Source: Lacinutrix sp. Bg11-31
Lineage (GTDB): Bacteria; Bacteroidota; Bacteroidia; Flavobacteriales; Flavobacteriaceae
Assembly: GCF_002831665.1 (NCBI RefSeq)
Contig: NZ_CP025118.1
Coordinates: 248,001 to 312,000, forward strand
Length of the DNA: 64,000 nucleotides
Reading direction: 5' to 3'
This document shows positions 52,844 to 62,285 of this stretch, piece after piece (the first letter of the stretch is position 1; each line of letters starts with the position of its first letter). Both the position numbers and the translations under genes were made by a program. The notes below the pieces were generated by a model. That model had not been told where the DNA came from. It worked only from the letters and a program-made list of their open reading frames with translations, and did no database searches.

Positions 52844-53206
52844 TTAATTAATTTGAAGGTACCAATATGCCCAATATATTAATGCTAATTGCAACGGAAT
52901 TCGTAACAATAAAATCCATTTAGGTATTCCTGCCGATGCTTTTTTGCTGCTTAACATATAAAAGTGAACTAATAGAAATATGGTTAACATTACTATAATA
53001 CCATAAATTGAAGCGTTTTTAAGTATTGGAATACATAAACCAATACCTAATGTAATTTCTGCAATTCCGCTAAGCAAAACCAATAGTTTATGGTTAGGTA
53101 AGTAGCGAGGCATAATACGTAAATATGCTTTGGGTTTAATAAAATGCATAATACCTGCAAAAATATACATAAAAGCCATTGCGTAAAGATGCCAAGGGAA
53201 TACCAT
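52844..53206 (-). CDS. DoxX-like small membrane protein
   Basis: The 120-residue protein has four hydrophobic helices and the DoxX/MauE-type pattern: FAGIMHFIKPKAYLRIMP, LLSGIAEITLGIGL and a C-terminal KWILLLRIPLQLALIYW. DoxX-family proteins are four-helix membrane proteins with uncertain redox roles. It is probably cotranscribed with alkB. Confidence 0.75.
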   Translation of the reverse strand: MVFPWHLYAMAFMYIFAGIMHFIKPKAYLRIMPRYLPNHKLLVLLSGIAEITLGIGLCIPILKNASIYGIIVMLTIFLLVHFYMLSSKKASAGIPKWILLLRIPLQLALIYWAYWYLQIN

Positions 53207-53250
53207 AGATAAATAATTATTTCTCTAAATTAGCATATAAATTCTGTATT

Positions 53251-53916
53251 ATGAGATTTGCTTTTGGCTTTTTACTAACATTATATTCATTTGTGGCTTT
53301 TGCTCAATTACCTGAAGGTTTTGTGTACGCTAAAATAGAAATTCCTACAATACAAGTGGAGCTACAATATTGTGGCGATAACAATTTTGTTGGAGAAATT
53401 ATAGATGGCTATAATGCTAATGTTGCTATAATGACAAAACAAACTGCTAGTGCTTTAAAAAAGGTGCAAACAGAATTAGCGAAGCAAAATTTATCTATTA
53501 AAATTTACGATTCTTATAGACCACAGCGTGCAGTAAACCATTTTGTGCGTTGGGCAAAAGTTGTTAACGATACTTTAATGAAACAACAGTTTTATCCAAG
53601 AGTGCAAAAAAAAAACTTGTTTAAGTCTGGATATATAGCTTCTAAATCTAGACACAGTAGTGGTAGTACTTTAGATATTACATTGGTTAATTTAAAAACT
53701 GGTGAAGCGCTTGATATGGGATCTCCTTACGATTTTTTTGGTAGTGAATCTTGGGTTGTAAATGCCAATTTAACAGAATCTCAATCTAAAAATAGGCAGA
53801 TTTTACAGAGGGTAATGCTTAGCAATGGTTTTAGAAATTATGCTCAAGAATGGTGGCATTTTACTTTACGAGGAGAACCGTATAGAGACCAGTATTTTGA
53901 TTTTTTGGTGGAGTAG
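53251..53916 (+). CDS. D-Ala-D-Ala dipeptidase (VanX/M15D family), exported
   Basis: The 221-residue protein has a signal peptide (ending FAFAQ-like VAFAQ) and the M15D zinc site: SRHSSGSTLD with the metal His and Asp, and EWWHF with the catalytic Glu and third metal His. SYRPQRA carries the substrate-binding Arg. VanX proteins cleave D-Ala-D-Ala dipeptide; a periplasmic enzyme without vanHA neighbours more likely recycles wall dipeptides than confers vancomycin resistance. It is divergent from the DoxX-alkB pair. Confidence 0.9.
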   Translation: MRFAFGFLLTLYSFVAFAQLPEGFVYAKIEIPTIQVELQYCGDNNFVGEIIDGYNANVAIMTKQTASALKKVQTELAKQNLSIKIYDSYRPQRAVNHFVRWAKVVNDTLMKQQFYPRVQKKNLFKSGYIASKSRHSSGSTLDITLVNLKTGEALDMGSPYDFFGSESWVVNANLTESQSKNRQILQRVMLSNGFRNYAQEWWHFTLRGEPYRDQYFDFLVE

Positions 53917-53928
53917 TGGTAGGATTTC

Positions 53929-54032
53929 GTTTAACGCCTCACGGATTGGATCTCGTTTCAATGGATTTTATCCGTTGTTAGAGTGAGTGCCATTTGGCAG
54001 TCGCGACGAGTTTAATGCGTGAGGCGTTAGGA
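53929..54032. repeat. attC-like site 1
   Basis: GTTTAAC (53929-53935, exact RYYYAAC) begins it and GTTAGGA (54026-54032, six of seven GTTRRRY) ends it. The arms TAACGCCTCACG (53932-53943) and CGTGAGGCGTTA (54018-54029) are perfect reverse complements, and CTCG/CGAG continue the stem inward. The size of about 104 bases fits an integron recombination site. No gene sits between it and site 2. Confidence 0.5.
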
Positions 54033-54053
54033 GGGAATGACGGAGGAATTCAC

Positions 54054-54185
54054 TCCTAACGGTTATGTATATGATTTGGTGCGTGGTTTAAACAACTATT
54101 TTAGTAAACTAAAACATACCTTTTGAAAATCCTAAAGTTCTCCAAATAAACCAAAACTAGCAATAAATTATATACGGTGTTAGGT
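54054..54185. repeat. attC-like site 2
   Basis: On the minus strand it opens ACCTAAC (54185-54179, exact RYYYAAC) six bases after the stop of the 54192 gene and closes GTTAGGA (54060-54054, six of seven). Inner arms ATATAC/GTATAT (54170-54175 with 54067-54072) pair, separated from the core by short unequal spacers. Length is 132 bases. Confidence 0.5.
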
Positions 54186-54191
54186 ACAGTT

Positions 54192-54839
54192 TTATGTTAG
54201 CTTAATCCATTCATATTTACCGTTTCTAATTATACCTAGATCAAATTCAGAACCTATACCGTTACTTGGATTAGCTTCTGGATCTTTATGAACTTTGTTG
54301 TAAAATGAATTAAATATGTCAAGAAAATCTTGATTAGAATATTCGTCATATTTACTCCAAGACTTATATGAGTTGCTCGTTACTTCATTTATGGAAATAT
54401 GTAATAATTCCATTAACTTAATACGTTGTTGTTCAGATTCGTAATTTAATCTACTTCCAATTTCATGATTCTGATGATCATAAATTATTTTGTTTTCATT
54501 AAAATATGCAGACTGGTTTGTGTCGAATTGTCCGCCAATGATAAATCCAGTTTTTAAAGGTCTATTTCGATTTTCAATCAGAATCCGATTGAGGTTATCA
54601 GCAATATCAACAACTGATTTATTTGAATTCTCTGAATAGAAATCACCTGCTAAATCTGTCATAGTCATTTCATTATTTATATCATAATCACCATGGTAAG
54701 AAAAGAAACTATTTTTATTTGCATAAATTTTTCGGGTGTTTTCAGATACTATTGGATTAGTTAATTTTTTATTAGTAAGTCTTCTGTCGCCAGCAATTAC
54801 GTTGATGTTTTTAGTCCAAATATGTGTTATTAATGTCAT
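54192..54839 (-). CDS. Proteasome-type Ntn-hydrolase-like protein in an attC-like cassette
   Basis: The 215-residue protein starts M-TLITHIWTKNINVIAGDRRLT. If Met is removed, Thr1 becomes N-terminal, Asp falls at 17 (GDRR) and Arg at 19, as in proteasome beta subunits (Thr1, Asp17, Arg19). NTRKIYANKNSFFSYHGD puts a Lys at 36, matching Lys33 with a 3-residue insertion, followed by the usual strand and Gly turn. The remainder is acidic and hydrophilic. This predicts a self-contained, cytosolic N-terminal nucleophile hydrolase related to HslV/proteasome; substrate unknown and no HslU/Lon partner nearby. Its start lies 17 bases after attC-like site 3 and its stop 6 bases before site 2. Confidence 0.6.
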   Translation of the reverse strand: MTLITHIWTKNINVIAGDRRLTNKKLTNPIVSENTRKIYANKNSFFSYHGDYDINNEMTMTDLAGDFYSENSNKSVVDIADNLNRILIENRNRPLKTGFIIGGQFDTNQSAYFNENKIIYDHQNHEIGSRLNYESEQQRIKLMELLHISINEVTSNSYKSWSKYDEYSNQDFLDIFNSFYNKVHKDPEANPSNGIGSEFDLGIIRNGKYEWIKLT

Positions 54840-54855
54840 GATTTTTTCGAATTGT

Positions 54856-54917
54856 GCCTAATGTTTCGTTGATATAAAATCGCAATGTTTTATATCAGAC
54901 GTTAAACGAAGTTAGCC
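54856..54917. repeat. attC-like site 3
   Basis: GCCTAAT (54856-54862) and GTTAGCC (54911-54917) each match the integron core in six of seven bases. Between them TGATATAAAA and TTTTATATCA form a perfect 10-bp stem with the loop TCGCAATG, and CGTT/AACG add to it. Its 62-base length is that of a short attC. Confidence 0.5.
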
Positions 54918-54943
54918 TAAAAAAATGAAAAAGTCAAGTTAGA

Positions 54944-56176
54944 TTATTTCTTCAAATTACTAATTCGCTCCAATAAAGTAGGATGCGAATAATGCATAAA
55001 AACATAAGCAGGATGTGGCGTTAAATTACTCAAGCTGTTTTTAGAAAGTTTCTTAAGTGATGTAATTAAAGGTTCGGCTTTGTATGTGTTTTTAGCATAA
55101 TCGTCGGCTTGGTATTCGAATTTTCTTGAAAACCAATTCATAATTAAACTTGTAATTGTAGAGATTGGAGAGTATAAAATACCAAATGCAATTAAGCCAA
55201 TATGGAAACTAGGTTTCGAGACTCCTAAAGCTAGCGATAATAACGGATTAGAAATTAGAAGTGATAAAATGTATAAAGTAAAACCAGTTAAGAGTAAAGA
55301 CGCTACAAGGTTAAAAATAATGTGTTTCTTTTTATAATGACCAACTTCGTGAGCTAAAACGGCAACTATTTCTTCTTCTTCAAGATCGTTAATTAGAGTA
55401 TCGTAAAGTGTTACTCGTTTTTCGCTTCCAAAACCAGAAAAATAGGCATTGGCTTTGGTACTTCGCTTAGAACCATCGATAACAAAAATCTTATCTAAAT
55501 TAAACCCAACAGTTTCTGCATAACTAGAAATAGCATTGCGTAAGCTACCAGATTCTAAAGGCGTTTGCTTATTAAATAATGGTACAATTAGTCTTGAGTA
55601 AAAGAGATTCATAAATAATGTAAATACTGCAATTAATGCCCAAGCATACATCCAGAATGTGTTTCCTGTAGTTTGGTAAAACCATGTTAGTAAAGCTAAT
55701 ATTGCGCCACCAACTACAATTGTCATTAACCAACCTTTTATTTTATCGATTACAAATAGCTTTTTTGTGGTTTTATTAAATCCAAATTTTTCTTCAATTA
55801 CAAAAGTTCTATAATATTCAAAGGGTGTAGAAATTATATCGCTTCCTAACATAATAATCCCAAAGAAAATAAGTGTAATTACTATTTCGTTACTACTAAG
55901 GCTTCTTGCTAATTCGTCTATAAAAGCAAAACCATCTAAAAAGAAAAAAGCTAAAGTTGTTACTAAAGAAAAAGTAGCAGTTAATAGTGAAAACTTATAA
56001 TTTGTTTTCTTATAGTCTTGAGATTTTTGGTATTCTTTGGTGTCGTAAACATCGCTTAATGTTTCAGGAATGGCATCATTATAATGTTTAGCATTTAAAA
56101 CGTCTAAAATTTGATCGATGATAAAGCTAATAATCAGAATGACTATAAGAATGTAGAATAGAGTAGTTGAGGTCAT
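54944..56176 (-). CDS. M48 family metallopeptidase (Ste24/CAAX protease-like)
   Basis: With the ATG at 56176 the protein has 410 residues and about seven membrane helices, the zinc site HEVGH (in VAVLAHEVGHYKKKH) and a downstream EYQADDYA with the third ligand Glu. The N-terminal part (STPFEYYRTFVIEEKFGFN) is diagnostic of the Ste24/CAAX prenyl protease 1 group, which removes terminal peptides or degrades membrane proteins. The upstream frame to 56230 is translation through a dispersed repeat and is rejected as start. Confidence 0.93.
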   Translation of the reverse strand: MTSTTLFYILIVILIISFIIDQILDVLNAKHYNDAIPETLSDVYDTKEYQKSQDYKKTNYKFSLLTATFSLVTTLAFFFLDGFAFIDELARSLSSNEIVITLIFFGIIMLGSDIISTPFEYYRTFVIEEKFGFNKTTKKLFVIDKIKGWLMTIVVGGAILALLTWFYQTTGNTFWMYAWALIAVFTLFMNLFYSRLIVPLFNKQTPLESGSLRNAISSYAETVGFNLDKIFVIDGSKRSTKANAYFSGFGSEKRVTLYDTLINDLEEEEIVAVLAHEVGHYKKKHIIFNLVASLLLTGFTLYILSLLISNPLLSLALGVSKPSFHIGLIAFGILYSPISTITSLIMNWFSRKFEYQADDYAKNTYKAEPLITSLKKLSKNSLSNLTPHPAYVFMHYSHPTLLERISNLKK

Positions 56177-56195
56177 AAATTGTAAAATATTTGAT

Positions 56196-56234
56196 GAGAT
56201 TGCCACGTCGCAAAAAAAAGCTTCTCGCAATGAC
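56196..56234. repeat. GAGATTGCC..CGCAATGAC dispersed repeat
   Basis: GAGATTGCCACGTCG and TTCTCGCAATGAC flank an A-run. This is the well-known intergenic repeat seen, with variants, in many bacterial genomes (GAGATTGCTTCG..TCGCAATGAC). It lies just upstream of the M48 gene. Confidence 0.6.
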
Positions 56235-56283
56235 AGATTTTATTTTGGAATTTTGATTTTAGTTTTTTTTTTTATTGCAATTT

Positions 56284-57084
56284 TTATTTAAAATCGCGTT
56301 GTCTTTTGGCTTCAAAAATTAAAATTCCAGCAGCTACAGATACATTCATAGAATCTATTGCGCCTTGCATAGGAATGCTAATGTTCTGCTTTGCAGCTTT
56401 GCGCCAAGCATCACTTAATCCCGTAGCTTCTGTGCCAACAACAATTGCAGTTGGTTGTGTGTAATCTTGTTTGTGGTACTCTTTAGATTCTTGTAAAATA
56501 GCAGAGTAAATATTAATATTTTTAACTTTAAGAAAAGCAATTATATCTTGGGTAGAACCAGTTGCAATTTGGCTGGTAAATACACAACCAACGCTAGAGC
56601 GTATAATATTTGGGTTGTATAAATCGGTTTTTGGATTTGCAATAATTACAGCATCTACATTGGCAGCATCTGCAGTACGTAAAATAGCACCAATATTTCC
56701 AGGTTTTTCGGGAGCTTCGGCAACAAGAATTAACGGATTGTTGTTTTTAAAGGTTAAATTTTCAATGTCGTTTTGTTTACTTTGGGCAATAGCAATAATA
56801 CCTTCGGTAGTTTCTCTGTATGCTATTTTAGTGTAAACGTCTTTGCTTATTTCTATAATTTCGGTGTTGTTAATAGAAAGTGCTTTTAAATCTTCAGCAG
56901 AAAATAATTCAGCATAAAACAAAATAGTTTTTAGCGTGTAGTCGCCTTTTAGAGCTAATGTTATTTCTCGAGCGCCTTCAATTAAAAATAGTCCAGACTT
57001 TTTACGTTCGCGAGACTTCTCTTTTAATAAAACAATTTGTTTTATTAATGTGTTTTGGGTACTGTTTATTTGTTTATTAACCAT
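56284..57084 (-). CDS. TrmH/SpoU family RNA 2'-O-methyltransferase
   Basis: The 266-residue protein has an N-terminal RNA-binding L30e-like domain (about 1-100) and a C-terminal SPOUT knot methyltransferase domain with motif 1 EKPGNIGAILRTADA, motif 2 VVGTEATGLS and motif 3 ISIPMQGAIDSMNVSVAAGI. It methylates ribose 2'-OH in rRNA or tRNA; the exact site cannot be read. It stands 107 bases downstream of nothing else on its strand and 54 bases past the M48 gene repeat, probably a separate unit. Confidence 0.92.
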   Translation of the reverse strand: MVNKQINSTQNTLIKQIVLLKEKSRERKKSGLFLIEGAREITLALKGDYTLKTILFYAELFSAEDLKALSINNTEIIEISKDVYTKIAYRETTEGIIAIAQSKQNDIENLTFKNNNPLILVAEAPEKPGNIGAILRTADAANVDAVIIANPKTDLYNPNIIRSSVGCVFTSQIATGSTQDIIAFLKVKNINIYSAILQESKEYHKQDYTQPTAIVVGTEATGLSDAWRKAAKQNISIPMQGAIDSMNVSVAAGILIFEAKRQRDFK

Positions 57085-57223
57085 TTAAGTAAAGAAATTC
57101 TTATATTTATACCTAAAACAAATTTACGCTAAATACCTTGTTCCTATAATATTCTAAAGTAGGAATTTTTACTTATTAATTGTTCTATAAGTAATAAGAC
57201 CAATACAAACTAACATCACACTT

Positions 57224-60200
57224 ATGAAAAAACAATTACTTTTTTTAGGATTCATCCTTTTCTCATTAAATTTCATGCATGCTCAAGTAGTTGCAAACAC
57301 ACCATCATTCTACACTATATGTGAAGTAAATACAGATGGTTATGCCGATTTTGATTTAGAATCGAAAACCAACGAGGTTATAGGTACTCAAGATCCTACA
57401 AGCCTAGTTGTTACTTATCACGAAACAAGTAGTGATGCTATTGCTGGAACTAATGAGTTAAGTAGCCCCTATTCTAATATTATTGCAAATCAACAAATTT
57501 TTGTTAGAATTACAGATACTTCTAGTGGTCTTTTTGATACAACAGATTTTTATATAAATACAGGAGAAGTTCCTAATATAGGCAGTTCTACATCAAATGA
57601 AGTTTGCGATGATAATAACGATGAAGTTAGTACTATAGATTTAACTTTAAACGATGCTTGGTTTGCAGGAGATACAAGTGTTTTTTATACAAGTTATTAT
57701 CTAACACAAGCAGATGCTAGTAATGGAACGAATATTATTACTAATCCTACCGCATTTACAAATTTTTCTAATCCTCAAACACTTTTTGTTAGAGTAGAGG
57801 ACCCAGCAACTTTATGCTATGAAACCTCTGCATTAACCATCCATGTTTTACCTAATCCTACTCCTGGCCTGCCAAGTGCAATAGAGGTTTGTGATAATGA
57901 TGGTGCAGTAGATGGATTTTATACTTTTGACTTAACTGTTAATGAACCACAAATTTTTAATGGTGAACCATATTCTATTTCTTATTATGAAAGTATTACA
58001 GATGCTAATAGTGCTTCCAGTCCTATAACAAATCCTACCTATTTTTCGAATACAATGCAGTACCAGCAAGCGATATTTGTAAGAGTAGAAAGTACTGTGT
58101 CAGGATGTTTTACAATTATTGATTTCGATTTAATAGTGTCTCCAGTAGGTCTTGCATCAACACCAGACGATTTAGAAATTTGTGATGATGATGGAGATGG
58201 TTTTGCCGAGTTTGATTTAGACCAACAAAACCAACAAATTTTAGGAGGTCAAGATCCAAGTGATTTCTTTGTAATGCATTATGTAACGCAAGCAGATGCT
58301 GATGCGCAAATGAATCCTTTAAGTAGTCCTTATACAAATACAACTAATCCACAAACCATTTATGCTGTAGTACAGTCTGTTAATGGTAACTGTACATCTA
58401 ATTCTGTAACGTATAATTTACTTGTAAATACATTGAACATTAATCCTCAAGCTTACGATATGTTTTCTTGTGGAAATGGAAATGGTGTTGGTTTTTTTGA
58501 TTTAACAATTTACGAAGGCCAAATTACAAATGGAAATCCTGATTTAGTTGTTTCTTATTTTCAAAATATAAATGATGCAAATAATAATACAAACGTAATT
58601 ACGAATCCTACATTTTACGAAAACTATAGCTCGTCTTTTTATCAAACTATTTATATAAGAATAGAAAACGTAAATTCCGGTTGTGTATATGTTAATAACA
58701 ATACAGTGCTTTACTTAAATGTAAGTTTTTTACAAATTAATCAGCCAACACCATTAGTAGAAGAGGATCCAGATAATGATGGTTTTACTCCTTTTAATTT
58801 AATAGATAAGGATATAGAAATAACAAATGGTACAACAGGACTAACTGTTACCTACCATGAAAGTTTAGTAGATGCAGATAATGATGTTAACGCATTAGCC
58901 AGTCCATATATTAATGTTGTAGCAAACCAACAAACTGTATATGTAAGAGTAGAAAATATAAACGATGGTTGCTCAGCTCATGTAGAATTAGTATTACTTA
59001 CAGAATATACAGCATTTCAAGTTAATCCTGCTACACTTGGTGTTTGTGGAACTACAGCAACTGGTGAGGCTGTTTTCGATTTAACCACTGCAAATCCAGA
59101 CATCCTTAGTAATATTAATGCTAGTAATTATACTGTTGCATATTACCAAACTAATAACGATGCTAACGCGCAAACAAATGCAATAACAAATCCTTCGGCT
59201 TATACTAGTAATCTAAATACAACTACAGTTTATGCTGGTGTAACAGAAACTGGAACTGGAACTGGAGACTATGTAACTACAACAATTAGTTTAGTAATTA
59301 ATACATTGCCTATTATTCAATTTAACGATAACTATTTTATTTGCCAAGGTGATACTTTGGAGTTAGCTCCATATACATTAACACAGCAAAATTGTATTTA
59401 CCAATGGAATACAGGAGAAGATTCTCCAACAATACTTATTACTCAATCTGGAGATTATACAGTTACTATTACCAATACAATGACAGGTTGTATAAATATA
59501 GAAACAACAACTGTAGAAGTTGGTAATTATCCAACGCTAGGTACAGCAAGTGATTTAACATCTTGTAATCCTAACCAAGCTTACGATTTATCAACTACAA
59601 TTCCTGAAATTTTAGATGGCTTAGACCCACTACAAAACACAATTACTTTCTATGAAAGTGCTTCAGATGCTGCTAGTCAGGTAAATGAAATAACAGATCC
59701 TTCAAATTATTTTCCGCAAAATGATAGTCAAAATATAACAGCTTCTGTAAGTTCTGTAACAAATAGTTGTTTTGCATTTTCATCTTTCAATGTAATTACT
59801 AGTACATGTCCTGTAACAGTAATATGTGGCCAGCCAGTAACAAATTCATTTTGTTATGAAAGCGATAATACAATTCAATATACCTACACAAGTAGTGGTG
59901 GTACACCACTTCAATTGGTTATTAATTCTGGTCAAGTTGAAGAAAACTACGATGCCTTAATCGTTTTAGATAGTGATGGCGTTACAGATTTAAATGCAGC
60001 AACACCTTACGGAAACGCAGGAGATGTAACTAATTTAGTGTTTGCAGCTTCTGGAGATACAATTATAATTTATGTGGATTCTGATGGTAGTGTAGACTGC
60101 CAAGGAAATAATTACTCGACAATAGATTATGTAGTAAGCTGTTTAGATACTTCTTCAATACCAACTTGCGATGCTGTAATAACAACACCACAAAATTTAG

Positions 60201-62179
60201 CAATAGATGTTAACGAAAACACAGATATCTCATGGACACTTGCTTCTGGATATGTAACAGGATATAATTTAACTCTTGTAACTTCTACAGGAGAGTTTGT
60301 ATTAGATATGGTAGATGTAGGTAATGTTTCTACTTACAATGTTGGAACTTTAAATTACAACACAGGATATTTTGTTACAGTTACACCTTACAATCCAAAT
60401 GGAAACGCAGATAATTGTAACGAAACAAGTTTTACAACAAGAGCAGATCCAAACGTAATGGTAGATTGTGCTTCTGGGCAACCTGTAAATACTAGTTTTT
60501 GTTATGCAAATGACGAAACATTACAATACAACTTTTCAAGTAACGATGGTTCAGCATTATACATTGTATTTAATTCTGGTTCAACCGAATTTAATTACGA
60601 TGATCTAATAGTTTTAGATAGTGATGGAATAACAAACCTAAATGCGGATAATCCTTACGGTCTTAATGACGATGGAGATTTAACAGGATTAACATTTACA
60701 ACCACTGGTACAACTGCAACGGTTTATATAGCGTCTGATGGTTCTGTAATTGGTTGCGAAAACGATACTATAGATTTTGATGTATTCTGTGCAAGTAGCA
60801 TTGGGTTTATAGAAGTTAATGCTTTTTTAGATGACAATAACGATGGTGTTTTTAATGGAACAGATACTCCTTTTACCAACGGATTCTTTACTTACGAAAT
60901 AAATAATGATGGTAATGTAAGTACAGTAAATTCTAATACAGGAAGCTTTACAATAGTAAACCAAATAGAAACAGATGCTTACGATATTACTTTTGCAGTA
61001 AATACAGGTTACGAGAGTTGCTTTACTATACCAACTGCATTGTTTGAAGATGTAACAGTTTTAAATGGTAGCACAGTAACAATAGACTTTCCAGTAACCG
61101 AGCAAATGTCTTGCGAAGATCTTTCAGTCTATTTAATACCATTTAGTGCACCAAGACCAGGATTTACTTATTGGAACGATTTAGTAATAGAAAATTTAGG
61201 TGCAACAACAATTACCTCTGGAACAGTAACATTTATAAATGATACAATTGTAGATTATGTAGATGCAACACCACAAAATAGTGGTTTAACAGTAGCACCA
61301 ACTGCAACAGGAGCAATTGTAGATTTTACAAATCTTTTACCAGGAGAATCAAGAGTAGTTTGGTTTAAATTGTTTACACCAGCAACTGTAAACTTAGGAG
61401 AATTAGTAACTAGTTCTGTAGTCTATTCTACTGCTGCTAACGATGTGGTTAGCGAAAACAATGTATCTGTAGTAACCCAAGAAGTTATTGGCTCTTACGA
61501 TCCAAACGATATTACAGAATCTCATGGACGAGAGATTGTTTATAACAATTTTATTACAACAGACGAGTACTTATACTATACTATAAGGTTTCAAAATATT
61601 GGTACTGCCGAAGCTATAAATGTTAGAATAGAAAACACAGTAGACACACAATTAGATTTAAGTACATTACAGTTTATTAGAGCAACACACGATGTGGTGA
61701 TGATGCAAAACGCAAACCAATTAACTTGGACGTTTGATAACATAAACCTACCTGCACAAGCGCAAGACAATTATGGAAGTAATGGTTATGTTCACTTTAG
61801 AATAAAGCCAACTGCAGGTTATACTATTGGTACTATTATACCAAATACTGCCGAAATTTATTTCGATTTCAATGCACCAGTAATTACAAATACTTTCGAA
61901 ACAGAGTTTGTAGTAGAAAGTCTATCTGTTGAAGAATTTAATACTAACTATTTTACACTATATCCAAATCCAGCAAGTAGCATTGTAAATATTAAATTAA
62001 ATAACGCTTTACGCGGAAATGCCACTGTTGAGGTCATAGATGTTCAAGGTAAAATAGTAATACAAAATACTATAGATGAAACACTTCAGCTTAACGTTAA
62101 AAACTTAGAAGCAGGACTGTATTTTGTAAAATTGAAGCAAAACAAGAAGCAGTTCATTAAAAAACTAATAATAGAATAA
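57224..62179 (+). CDS. Large secreted repeat protein with T9SS type A sorting domain
   Basis: The 1651-residue protein has a signal peptide (FILFSLNFMHAQ). About eight imperfect 110-residue repeats (30-870) share a CDxxxDGxxxFDL start, an YHES/YYxT..DAxxxxN middle and a NQQxxxVRVEN strand. Two CUB-like beta domains (FCYESDNTIQY.. and FCYANDETLQY.., each with DALIVLDSDG or DDLIVLDSDG) flank an FN3-like unit. A DUF7619-like segment (SYDPNDITESHGR, YYTIRFQNIGTAEA, FDFNAPVITN) precedes the type A sorting domain (LYPNPASSIVNIKL, LEAGLYFVKL, IKKLIIE). It is a cell-surface or secreted protein, possibly an adhesin. Monocistronic with a terminator. Confidence 0.92.
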   Translation: MKKQLLFLGFILFSLNFMHAQVVANTPSFYTICEVNTDGYADFDLESKTNEVIGTQDPTSLVVTYHETSSDAIAGTNELSSPYSNIIANQQIFVRITDTSSGLFDTTDFYINTGEVPNIGSSTSNEVCDDNNDEVSTIDLTLNDAWFAGDTSVFYTSYYLTQADASNGTNIITNPTAFTNFSNPQTLFVRVEDPATLCYETSALTIHVLPNPTPGLPSAIEVCDNDGAVDGFYTFDLTVNEPQIFNGEPYSISYYESITDANSASSPITNPTYFSNTMQYQQAIFVRVESTVSGCFTIIDFDLIVSPVGLASTPDDLEICDDDGDGFAEFDLDQQNQQILGGQDPSDFFVMHYVTQADADAQMNPLSSPYTNTTNPQTIYAVVQSVNGNCTSNSVTYNLLVNTLNINPQAYDMFSCGNGNGVGFFDLTIYEGQITNGNPDLVVSYFQNINDANNNTNVITNPTFYENYSSSFYQTIYIRIENVNSGCVYVNNNTVLYLNVSFLQINQPTPLVEEDPDNDGFTPFNLIDKDIEITNGTTGLTVTYHESLVDADNDVNALASPYINVVANQQTVYVRVENINDGCSAHVELVLLTEYTAFQVNPATLGVCGTTATGEAVFDLTTANPDILSNINASNYTVAYYQTNNDANAQTNAITNPSAYTSNLNTTTVYAGVTETGTGTGDYVTTTISLVINTLPIIQFNDNYFICQGDTLELAPYTLTQQNCIYQWNTGEDSPTILITQSGDYTVTITNTMTGCINIETTTVEVGNYPTLGTASDLTSCNPNQAYDLSTTIPEILDGLDPLQNTITFYESASDAASQVNEITDPSNYFPQNDSQNITASVSSVTNSCFAFSSFNVITSTCPVTVICGQPVTNSFCYESDNTIQYTYTSSGGTPLQLVINSGQVEENYDALIVLDSDGVTDLNAATPYGNAGDVTNLVFAASGDTIIIYVDSDGSVDCQGNNYSTIDYVVSCLDTSSIPTCDAVITTPQNLAIDVNENTDISWTLASGYVTGYNLTLVTSTGEFVLDMVDVGNVSTYNVGTLNYNTGYFVTVTPYNPNGNADNCNETSFTTRADPNVMVDCASGQPVNTSFCYANDETLQYNFSSNDGSALYIVFNSGSTEFNYDDLIVLDSDGITNLNADNPYGLNDDGDLTGLTFTTTGTTATVYIASDGSVIGCENDTIDFDVFCASSIGFIEVNAFLDDNNDGVFNGTDTPFTNGFFTYEINNDGNVSTVNSNTGSFTIVNQIETDAYDITFAVNTGYESCFTIPTALFEDVTVLNGSTVTIDFPVTEQMSCEDLSVYLIPFSAPRPGFTYWNDLVIENLGATTITSGTVTFINDTIVDYVDATPQNSGLTVAPTATGAIVDFTNLLPGESRVVWFKLFTPATVNLGELVTSSVVYSTAANDVVSENNVSVVTQEVIGSYDPNDITESHGREIVYNNFITTDEYLYYTIRFQNIGTAEAINVRIENTVDTQLDLSTLQFIRATHDVVMMQNANQLTWTFDNINLPAQAQDNYGSNGYVHFRIKPTAGYTIGTIIPNTAEIYFDFNAPVITNTFETEFVVESLSVEEFNTNYFTLYPNPASSIVNIKLNNALRGNATVEVIDVQGKIVIQNTIDETLQLNVKNLEAGLYFVKLKQNKKQFIKKLIIE

Positions 62180-62198
62180 GAAAAGATAAAGTTTTGTT

Positions 62199-62230
62199 AA
62201 AAGGCTTCAGTTAATTCTGAAGCTTTTTTT
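62199..62230 (+). terminator. Terminator of the type A sorted protein gene
   Basis: GCTTCAG (62204-62210) pairs with CTGAAGC (62217-62223), with A-run and seven-T flanks. Confidence 0.88.
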
Positions 62231-62285
62231 GTAAGTATTAGATTTGTTATTCGACATATAGAAAAACAAAAAATAATTATAATTG

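Noticed and set aside
53251..53916. Vancomycin resistance gene
   Set aside because: The VanX-like peptidase has a signal peptide and no vanH, vanA or vanRS genes beside it; general wall dipeptide turnover is more likely.
56177..56230. Longer N-terminus for the M48 protease
   Set aside because: The added residues are translation through a dispersed GAGATTGCC repeat; the inner ATG at 56176 starts directly before the first membrane helix.
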